DNA of 12,331 nucleotides, from positions 1 through 12,331 of the forward strand of contig JACQUS010000380.1 in the NCBI GenBank assembly GCA_016210125.1, in the 5' to 3' direction. Within the stretch, counting starts at the first letter, position 1. Each line of letters begins with the position of its first letter. The notes beneath the pieces were generated by a model. That model was not told the DNA's origin and did no database searches. It saw only the letters and a list, made by a program, of their open reading frames with translations. The DNA comes from Chloroflexota bacterium. GTDB lineage: Bacteria; Chloroflexota; UBA6077; FW602-bin22; JACQUS01. A program made the translations under genes and the position numbers. This document shows positions 1 through 5,848 of this stretch, piece after piece.

Positions 1-527
1 GCCAAGACGACCTGCGCGCCGCGGTCGAGCGCCTCGACCAGCGGCTCGACGCCCATCATGGCCACGACGCGGCTGGAGGCGTCGACATCGGCCGGCGTGA
101 GCGGGCTCGGCGCGCCCAGGTCGGCGATGACCTCGCGCTCGGCGCGCTGGCGGAGATAGCCACGGTCGACCTCGGCGTAGATGCGCGCCACGGTGAATGG
201 CGGCAGGCCCTCCTCGGCGGCGATCTCGCGGACCAGGTCGGCGTAGAGATCGACAGCGCGGTTGGTGCCCGCCCCGCCGCAGGAGCCGACGACCATCGGC
301 ACGTCGAGCTGCCGGCTCGCCAGCAGCATCAGCCGCAGGTCGTGCTTCTCCCACTCGGGTGGGTTGTACGGCTCGTCGGAGCCGAGGTAGAACGGGCCGA
401 TGTCACCGCTGCCGGCGTCGGCGCAGATAGCGCCCGGCCGGCGCGCCACGCCGTCCCAGAACGACTCCTCGTGAAAGGGCGTCAGGCCGAGGCTGCCCGA
501 GGCGCATAGCACCGTCAGCTCGCGCAC
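1..527 (-). CDS. AtuA-like / DUF1446 family protein, N-terminal part (cut by window edge)
   Basis: An uninterrupted frame of 175 codons starts at GTG 527-525 and leaves the window at position 1, so only the N-terminal part is seen. GTG is preceded by GGAGGA five bases upstream, a good ribosome binding site. The protein starts VRELTVLCASGSLG and has an ADAGSGDIGPFYLG segment (about residues 37-50), a DLRLMLLASR helix and a VVGSCGGAGTNRAVDLY glycine-rich loop (about residues 79-95). This order (N-terminal GSLG, D-G-S-x-D-x-G-P-x-Y-L-G, then V-G-S-x-G-G-A-G) resembles DUF1446 proteins, often named after the acyclic terpene utilisation protein AtuA. These are commonly found beside CoA-transferases and hydantoinase-type genes. 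The biochemical role is poorly defined and I cannot assign a substrate. It is transcribed divergently from the cupin gene at 674. The family call is from memory of motifs and is tentative. Confidence 0.65.
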   Translation of the reverse strand, partial: MRELTVLCASGSLGLTPFHEESFWDGVARRPGAICADAGSGDIGPFYLGSDEPYNPPEWEKHDLRLMLLASRQLDVPMVVGSCGGAGTNRAVDLYADLVREIAAEEGLPPFTVARIYAEVDRGYLRQRAEREVIADLGAPSPLTPADVDASSRVVAMMGVEPLVEALDRGAQVVL

Positions 528-557
528 GCTCGTCCTCCGCGCTCTCGTGTCGGCCGC

Positions 558-563
558 ATTGTA
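558..563 (-). promoter_or_regulatory. Candidate -10 box for the AtuA-like gene
   Basis: The minus strand reads TACAAT at 563-558, a good sigma70-type -10 match, about 30 bases before the GTG start at 527. At a 17-base spacing the -35 position (586-581) reads TGTGCA, only 3 of 6 to consensus. It sits in the sequence TCGGCTACaaTGCG, which is repeated in inverted orientation at the plus-strand -10 box. Confidence 0.35.
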
Positions 564-592
564 GCCGACTGGGGAGGGGCTGCACACCGCCC

Positions 593-621
593 TTGACGGG
601 CGGGCGGCGTTCGGCTACGCT
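593..621 (+). promoter_or_regulatory. Candidate sigma70-type promoter of the cupin gene
   Basis: TTGACG (593-598) matches the -35 consensus at 5 of 6 positions. A 17-base spacer separates it from TACGCT (616-621), a weaker -10 box. This would start transcription near 628 and give a leader of about 46 bases before the ATG at 674. No direct evidence of activity is available. Confidence 0.4.
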
Positions 622-665
622 GCGCGCGTGGCGTTCGATTGTATGCATTCGACAGTCGCGCCAAG

Positions 666-671
666 AGGAGG
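666..671 (+). promoter_or_regulatory. Ribosome binding site of the cupin gene, unusually close to the start
   Basis: A perfect AGGAGG is separated from ATG 674 by only two bases, shorter than the usual 5-9. No alternative start codon lies in frame just downstream, so the site still supports ATG 674. Confidence 0.5.
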
Positions 672-673
672 CC

Positions 674-1567
674 ATGGCCCGCCCGTACATCCCCAAGCTT
701 GACACCGCCGCCCTGCCTTGGACCGTCGGCGCCGAGCGCCAGCGCCGCCTCACCGCCGCCTGGGTGCACCACGGCCCGGAATGGCCGCAGCAGAAGTGGT
801 TCTTCAAGGAGCTCAGCAGCGACGACGAGACCGGCGCCGCGACCATGCTCTTCAGCCACTCGGCCGGCCTCGTGTACCCGACCGCCGGCTACCACCCGAG
901 CTTCGAGGAGGCCTTCTTTATCGACGGCGAGATCAAGGCCTACGAGGACTCGCCCGACGTGCCCAACGTGTACAAGGCCGGCTACTACTTCTTCCGCCCG
1001 CCCGGCTGGGTGCACGACAGCGAGATCGGCGCCGAGCGCAACACGCTCATCCTGCGCATGACCAGCGCTCACGACTCGCGCCCGGCCACCGAGTGGGCGA
1101 AGATCGGCCGCAACGCCCTGCTGCCCATCGAACAGGCTGTGGAGCCGCGCGGCTACATCCGCTGCCTGAACACCAACGACCTACCGTGGCTGCCGGCCTA
1201 TCAGTTCGTCGCCGTGCACCGCTGGGGTCTCGACCTCACCTACGCGCCACACCACCGCCTGTGGTTCCGGCTGCTCAGCAAGGACGCGCACACCGGCGCG
1301 GCCACCCTGCTGGCGCGGCTCGACGAGCACTTCCTGCTGCCGACCGCCGGCCGCTACACGGTATCGCAGGAGCTGTACGTCGTCTCCGGCGAGCTGCGCG
1401 TCGGCGACCACGCGCTGACCACCGGCTGCTACGTCTACCGGCCGGCCGGCTACGTCGAGGGGCCGATCGAGGCTGTGGCCGACAGCGTCGTCTTCTGCCG
1501 CTACGGCGGCGGCGTCCGGCGCGAGGACGCGCGGCTCCAGGACGTAGATCGCGAGCTGCCCTGGTGA
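674..1567 (+). CDS. Two-domain cupin protein (bicupin) with degenerate second metal site
   Basis: This 297-residue protein is an internal duplication of a cupin barrel. Half one (about residues 40-130) reads KWFFKELSSDDETGAATMLF, then AGYHPSFEEAFFIDGE (71-86) and YYFFRPPGWVH (104-114). Half two (about 195-275) reads LWFRLLSKDAHTGAATLL, then AGRYTVSQELYVVSGE (225-240) and YVYRPAGYVE (253-262). In half one, H74, E79 and H114 stand where cupins bind a metal. In half two the equivalents are Y228, E233 and E262, so both histidines are lost. The pattern recalls ChrR-like/DUF4437 cupins, but function is unknown; it may be a dioxygenase, isomerase or sensor. ATG 674 is chosen because AGGAGG lies directly upstream and the duplicated unit begins soon after. 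An in-frame ATG at 593 would overlap the promoter. The neighbours are catabolic genes. There is no signal peptide, so it is probably cytoplasmic. Confidence 0.85.
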   Translation: MARPYIPKLDTAALPWTVGAERQRRLTAAWVHHGPEWPQQKWFFKELSSDDETGAATMLFSHSAGLVYPTAGYHPSFEEAFFIDGEIKAYEDSPDVPNVYKAGYYFFRPPGWVHDSEIGAERNTLILRMTSAHDSRPATEWAKIGRNALLPIEQAVEPRGYIRCLNTNDLPWLPAYQFVAVHRWGLDLTYAPHHRLWFRLLSKDAHTGAATLLARLDEHFLLPTAGRYTVSQELYVVSGELRVGDHALTTGCYVYRPAGYVEGPIEAVADSVVFCRYGGGVRREDARLQDVDRELPW

Positions 1568-1738
1568 GCCTTGCGGCATAGCGGCCGCACGGGCGAACCG
1601 TGTTTCCGCCCATCGGGACGAATACGAGAGTCACCCGACGGGGCCGATCGTCGGTAGCATCGGACGCCAAGCGGTGGGATGTGCGGAGTGGGCGATGCGC
1701 CGAGGTGCACCGACGGGAGGATGAAAAGGGGCGCGGAG
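1568..1738. other. Intergenic DNA before the hyuA1 leader repeat
   Basis: I see no convincing gene here. Short open frames lack ribosome binding sites and recognisable protein sequence. A TAGCAT at 1655-1660 could be a -10 box for hyuA1, but no acceptable -35 lies at the right distance (the 17-base position reads CACCCG). No terminator with a T-run follows the cupin stop codon. Confidence 0.4.
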
Positions 1739-1836
1739 AGGACCTAACCCCCCGGCCCCCTTCCCGGCGCGGGAAGGGGGAGTCCAGAGGTCGCCTTAGG
1801 CGACCTCTGGGAGTTTCTCTCGGGGTGGGCTGGGGC
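1739..1836 (+). repeat. Double-hairpin leader element, copy A, upstream of hyuA1
   Basis: The element begins AGGACCTAACC. Hairpin 1 has an 11-bp perfect stem, CCCCCTTCCCG (1756-1766) with its complement (1770-1780), and a 3-base loop. Hairpin 2 has a 12-bp perfect stem, CCAGAGGTCGCC (1784-1795) with its complement (1799-1810), and the loop TTA. The 3' module CTCTCGGGGTGGGCTGGGGC (1817-1836) ends 41 bases before the hyuA1 ATG. A second copy lies on the other strand at 9668-9790 in the same position relative to hyuA2. No T-run follows either hairpin, so a simple intrinsic terminator is unlikely. It may be a dispersed intergenic palindrome or an mRNA leader structure. Confidence 0.85.
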
Positions 1837-1877
1837 AGCCGGCCGGCGGTCTATTTTCAACGTAGAAGGAAGCGACG

Positions 1878-3992
1878 ATGAAGCGCGTCGGCGTCGACAT
1901 CGGCGGGACGTTCACCGACGTCGTCGTCCTCGACGAGGACAGCGGCGCCATCGACGTGGTCAAGACGCCCTCGACGCCCGAGAGCGTCGCCGACGCGCCC
2001 ATCGCCGGCCTCGACGAGGCCTTGCGCACCTTCGGGCTCGACCCACGCGACCTGCGCTTCGTCGCCCACGGCTGCACCATCGGCAGCAACACGGTCATCG
2101 AGCGCCGCGGCGCGAAGACCGCGCTCATCACCACCAAGGGCTTCCGCGACGTGCTGGAGCTGGGCCGCGTCGCGCGGCCGGCCGACCTGCTCTACGACGT
2201 CTTCCACACCAAGGCCGAGGTCTTGGCCCCGCGCTACCTGCGGCGCGAGATCGCCGAGCGCGTCGACTACTGCGGCCAGGTGCTGCGCGGAGTCGACGAC
2301 GACGAGGTGCGCACCATCCTCGACGACTTCGCGCACGAGGGCGTCGAGGCCGTGGCCGTGTGCCTGCTCTTCTCGTACCTCAACCCCGAGCACGAGCGGC
2401 GCGTGGGTCGCGTCATCGCCGAGCGCTGCTCTGACCTCCACGTCACGCTCTCCAGCGCCATCTCGCCGCTCTACGGCGAGTACGAGCGCACCAGCACGGC
2501 CGTCGTCAACTCGTACATCGGCCCGGCCTTCCAGCGCTACCTGGCAGCGCTCGACGGCTACGTGGAGCGCGAGCTGCGCACGCGGCTGTATCTCATGCAG
2601 TCCAACGGTGGGCTGCTCGGCGCGCGCGACGCCGTGGCGCAGCCGGTGCGCGTGCTGGAGTCCGGCCCGACGGCCGGGGTCGTCGCCGCGGCGCACCTCG
2701 GCCGGCTGATCGACCTGCCGAACGTCATCTCCTTCGACATGGGTGGCACGACGGCCAAGGCCGGGCTCAGCGTCGGTGGCGAGGGCGTCGAGACGTCCGA
2801 GTACGAGGTCGGCGGCGTGCTGGCGGTGCCCGGCGCCGGGCACCTGCACGGCCGCGGCACGGGCTTCCCGATCAGCCTGCCGGCGGTCGAGGTCAGCGAG
2901 GTCGGCTCAGGCGGCGGCAGCATCGGCTGGGTCGACGCCGGCGGGGCCTTCCGCGTTGGGCCGCGCAGCCAGGGTGCGCGGCCCGGCCCGGCCTGCTACG
3001 GCCTCGGCGGCGACGAGCCAACGGTCACCGACGCCCAGGTCGTCCTGGGCGTCATCAATCCGGCCAACTTCCTCGGCGGCCGCATGCGCCTGCTGCCAGA
3101 GCTGAGCGCGCGGGCCATCGAGGACCGGCTGGCCCGGCCGCTCGGCCTCTCGCTGCGCGACGCGGCCCGCGGCGTCGTCGAGATCGCCAACGCGACGATG
3201 GCCCAGGCCATCCGCCTCGTGTCCATCAACAAGGGCCACGACCCGCGCGAGTTCGCCCTGCTGGCCTTCGGCGGCGCCGGGCCGATGCACGCCTGCGAGA
3301 TCGCCCAGGACCTGGAGATCCCCTGGGTGGTCGTGCCGCGCTATCCGGGCCTGCACTCGGCGCTCGGCCTGGTGATCAGCGACATCGTTCATGACTTCCT
3401 CCAGGCCTACCCGCACCGGCAGATGGATGGCGCGACGATCACCGCCGCCTACCGCCAGCTCGAGGCGCGCGCCCAGGAGGTCCTGGACGCCGACCGCGTG
3501 CCGCCGCCTGCCCGCCTGCTCCTGCGCACCGCCGACCTGCGCTACCGCGGCCAGAGCTACTCGGTCAACGTCCCGGCCGCCGCCGGCACGCTGGCCGAGC
3601 GCGAGCTGGCCGACCTAGTGGCCACGTTCCACGCCAAGCACGAGGCGCTGTACACCTTCCGCTCGACTGACGAGCAAGCCGAGCTGGTCAACCTGCGGCT
3701 GCGCGCCGTGGGCACCATCCAGCGCCCGGAGCAGCGCGCGGCGCGCGGGGGCAGCCCGTCGCCGGAGGCGGCGCTGGCCGGGCGGCGGCCGGTCTTCTTT
3801 CGCGCCGCCGGCGGCTACGTCGACGCGCCGGTCTACGACCGCGCGCGCCTCCGGCCGGGCAACGTCGTCGCCGGGCCGGCCGTCATCGAGCAGCTCGACT
3901 CGACGGCCGCGCTCCCGCCAGAGACCGTTGGCCGCGTGGACGGCTACCTGAACATCATCATCGGGAAGGAGCCTTGGGATGGAGGGCGCTGA
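1878..3992 (+). CDS. hyuA: Hydantoinase/oxoprolinase family subunit A (HyuA1)
   Basis: The protein has 704 residues, normal for the family, and is complete. It has the ASKHA-type ATP-binding fold of HyuA. The phosphate-1 loop VDIGGTFTD is at residues 6-14, a Hydant_A_N domain follows to about 180, and MQSNGGLLG lies near 238. The phosphate-2 loop FDMGGTTAK is at 286-294, GSGGGSIGWVD near 350, and the adenosine-site motif FGGAGPMHA at 464-472. The C-terminal domain contains RYRGQSY and AGPAVIEQ. HyuA subunits phosphorylate the carbonyl or amide oxygen of the substrate, which the HyuB subunit then hydrolyses or carboxylates. The start has GAAGGAAG about seven bases upstream and gives the family-typical N-terminus MKRVGVDIGGTF. 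The partner hyuB1 follows after 74 bases. The substrate could be a hydantoin, lactam, oxoproline or ketone and is not determined by the motifs. The end of this gene is duplicated just downstream. Confidence 0.95.
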   Translation: MKRVGVDIGGTFTDVVVLDEDSGAIDVVKTPSTPESVADAPIAGLDEALRTFGLDPRDLRFVAHGCTIGSNTVIERRGAKTALITTKGFRDVLELGRVARPADLLYDVFHTKAEVLAPRYLRREIAERVDYCGQVLRGVDDDEVRTILDDFAHEGVEAVAVCLLFSYLNPEHERRVGRVIAERCSDLHVTLSSAISPLYGEYERTSTAVVNSYIGPAFQRYLAALDGYVERELRTRLYLMQSNGGLLGARDAVAQPVRVLESGPTAGVVAAAHLGRLIDLPNVISFDMGGTTAKAGLSVGGEGVETSEYEVGGVLAVPGAGHLHGRGTGFPISLPAVEVSEVGSGGGSIGWVDAGGAFRVGPRSQGARPGPACYGLGGDEPTVTDAQVVLGVINPANFLGGRMRLLPELSARAIEDRLARPLGLSLRDAARGVVEIANATMAQAIRLVSINKGHDPREFALLAFGGAGPMHACEIAQDLEIPWVVVPRYPGLHSALGLVISDIVHDFLQAYPHRQMDGATITAAYRQLEARAQEVLDADRVPPPARLLLRTADLRYRGQSYSVNVPAAAGTLAERELADLVATFHAKHEALYTFRSTDEQAELVNLRLRAVGTIQRPEQRAARGGSPSPEAALAGRRPVFFRAAGGYVDAPVYDRARLRPGNVVAGPAVIEQLDSTAALPPETVGRVDGYLNIIIGKEPWDGGR

Positions 3993-4083
3993 TGCTCGTC
4001 GAGCGCGGGGATGAGCTCGTTGAGCAGATCGTCATCGGGAAGGCGTCATCGGAAAGGAGCCTTGGGATGCTGGGCGCTGATGC
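3958..4083 (+). repeat. Imperfect direct duplication at the hyuA1-hyuB1 junction
   Basis: The 38 bases at 3958-3995 recur at 4046-4083 with three mismatches, an offset of 88 bases. The first copy encodes the real HyuA1 C-terminus IGKEPWDGGR-stop. The second, read in the matching frame, would encode IGKEPWDAGR-stop but instead provides the ribosome binding site and ATG of hyuB1. A shorter third copy (ATCGTCATCGGGAAGG, 4028-4043) and two near-identical palindromes (GCTCGTCGAGC at 3994, GCTCGTTGAGC at 4015) lie between. Confidence 0.85.
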
Positions 4084-5848
4084 GGCGGGTGGAACATCCC
4101 GCCAGAGTCACGAGCCGAAGCTCGACCCCATCACGCTCGAGGTCATCAGGAACGCCCTGCTGACGGTCACCAGCGAGATGAAGAACGTCGTCGTGCGCAC
4201 GGCCGTGTCGCCGCTGTGGAAGGACGCCGGCGATGTCTCCTGCGGCATCTTGACCGCCGCGGCCGAGCTGGTCGCGCAGGGCCGCGGCGACATCCCCGTG
4301 CACATGGCCACGATGCCCTTCTCGATGCGCGGCATCCTGGAGCGCATCCCGCTGGTAGAGATCGAGGAGGGTGACGCGCTCATCCAGAACGACCCCTACT
4401 CGGGCGGCAACACGCACCTGCCGGACTTCCTCATCGCCGTGCCGGTCTTCGTCGGTGGCGAGATCATCGCCTTCAGCGCCATCCGCGGCCACTGGACCGA
4501 TGTCTATTCGGCGACGGCGCGCGAGATCTACGAGGAGGGGCTGACCGTCCCGCCGATCAAGCTCTACCGGTGCGGCGCGCTGAATCGCGACCTGGTCGAC
4601 GTGATCATGGCCAATAGCCGCAAGCCCGAGGACCGGCTGGGCGACCTTAGCTCGCAGTACGCCGGCTGCGCGGTCGGCGCGCTGCGGATCAAGGCCATCG
4701 TCGACAAGTACGGCCCCGACATCGTCAAGCAGGCCATGGCCGGGATCATCACCCACTCGGAGCGGCTGACGCGCGCCGAGATCGCTAAGATGCCCGACGG
4801 CGTCTACGGCTTCACCGACTATCTCGACAACAACGGCGTCGAGGACCGGCCGATCAAGATTCAGGCGACCGTGACCGTCGAGGGCGACGGCATTACCATC
4901 GACTTCAGCGGCACGGACCCGCAGACCAGCGCGGGGATCAACAACACCTACGCCGCGTCAGCCTCGGCGGCCTACTTCGTCGTCAAGTGCGTCACCGATC
5001 CGTGGAACCCGGTCAACTCGGGCTGCTTCCGGCCGGTGCGGGTGATCGCCCCGGAGGGCTCGCTGGTCAACTGCCGGCGCCCGGCGCCCATGGCCGCTTA
5101 TCACGAGACGCAGGTGCGCATCTGCGACGCGCTCTTCGGCGCCTTCGCCCAGGCGGTGCCCGAGCGCGTGCCGGCGGCCGGCTACGGCTCGCAGGGCGGC
5201 CTGGTCATCATCTCCGGCGTCGATCCGCGGCCGGAGCGCGCCGGCGAGCGCTTCATCCTGTACGAGGTCTCCGGCGGGCCGAGCGGGGCCACGGCGCGCA
5301 AGGACGGGCTGCACGGCACGCGCGTCGGCACGGGCAACACTGGCAACATCCCGGTTGAGTCGGTTGAGACGCACAATCCGCTGATGGTCGAGGCCTACGA
5401 GATCGTGCCCGATACCGGCGGCGCCGGCAAGCACCGCGGCGGCTGTGCCGTCCGGCGCGTCTATCGCGTGCTGTCGCCCGAGGCGACCGTGGCGACGATC
5501 TACGAGCGGGCGACATTCCAGCCCTACGGCCTCTTCGGCGGCCAGCCCGCTGTTCTGGCGGCCGTCGTGCAAAACCCCGGCGCTGGCGGCGAGCGGGCCG
5601 TCGCGCCGAAATCGCGGCCCTTCCAGGTGCCGGCCGGCGACGTCATCCTCGTGCAGACGGCCGGCGCCGGCGGCTACGGCGACCCGCTGGCGCGCGACCC
5701 CGAGCTGGTGCGCGCCGACATACGCGACGGCCTGGTCAGCCGCACGGCCGCGGAGCGCGACTACGGCGTCGTGCTCGACCCGCAGAGCCTGGCCGTGGAG
5801 CGAGAGGCCACCGCGCGGCTGCGCGGTCAATCACCCGGCCAGCCGTAG
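4067..5848 (+). CDS. hyuB: Hydantoinase/oxoprolinase family subunit B (HyuB1)
   Basis: The 593-residue protein is complete and of typical HyuB length. It opens with KLDPITLEVIRNAL (18-31), then NDPYSGGNTHLPDF (108-121), GHWTDV (141-146), EEGLTVPPIKLY and GDLSSQYAG. The C-terminal half has DTGGAGKHRGG, YGLFGGQP, GAGGYGDPLARDPELV and ending motif RDYGVVLD. H117, D120 and H142 have the H-x2-D-x21-H spacing I recall for the metal ligands of the acetone carboxylase alpha subunit. HyuB is the subunit that completes hydrolysis or carboxylation of the activated substrate. ATG 4067 is preferred because AGGAG lies seven bases upstream; an in-frame TTG at 3974 would overlap hyuA1 and has its AGGAG only two bases away. 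The first 17 residues precede the conserved domain and arise partly from the junction duplication. The 3' end overlaps hyuB2 tail-to-tail by 22 bases. Substrate unknown. Confidence 0.95.
   Translation: MLGADAAGGTSRQSHEPKLDPITLEVIRNALLTVTSEMKNVVVRTAVSPLWKDAGDVSCGILTAAAELVAQGRGDIPVHMATMPFSMRGILERIPLVEIEEGDALIQNDPYSGGNTHLPDFLIAVPVFVGGEIIAFSAIRGHWTDVYSATAREIYEEGLTVPPIKLYRCGALNRDLVDVIMANSRKPEDRLGDLSSQYAGCAVGALRIKAIVDKYGPDIVKQAMAGIITHSERLTRAEIAKMPDGVYGFTDYLDNNGVEDRPIKIQATVTVEGDGITIDFSGTDPQTSAGINNTYAASASAAYFVVKCVTDPWNPVNSGCFRPVRVIAPEGSLVNCRRPAPMAAYHETQVRICDALFGAFAQAVPERVPAAGYGSQGGLVIISGVDPRPERAGERFILYEVSGGPSGATARKDGLHGTRVGTGNTGNIPVESVETHNPLMVEAYEIVPDTGGAGKHRGGCAVRRVYRVLSPEATVATIYERATFQPYGLFGGQPAVLAAVVQNPGAGGERAVAPKSRPFQVPAGDVILVQTAGAGGYGDPLARDPELVRADIRDGLVSRTAAERDYGVVLDPQSLAVEREATARLRGQSPGQP

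Noticed and set aside
593..673. ATG 593 as the start of the cupin protein
   Set aside because: The extra 27 residues are Arg/Ser-rich without similarity to cupins and the codons coincide with the candidate promoter; ATG 674 has an adjacent AGGAGG.
1756..1810. Intrinsic terminator for the cupin gene
   Set aside because: The hairpins are strong, but no T-run follows on either strand, and the unit recurs as a leader before hyuA2.
1739..1836. CRISPR-like repeat or insertion-sequence end
   Set aside because: There are only two copies 8 kb apart in opposite orientation, no regular spacers, no transposase gene and no target-site duplication that I could see.
1857..2849. Minus-strand open frame of 330 codons opposite hyuA1
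   Set aside because: It is a shadow of the hyuA1 reading frame, with repetitive Val/Asp/Glu/Arg composition and no recognisable domain.
3974..4066. TTG 3974 as the start of hyuB1, adding 31 residues
   Set aside because: The AGGAG is only two bases from TTG, the extra residues overlap hyuA1 and the junction duplication, and ATG 4067 has ideal spacing.
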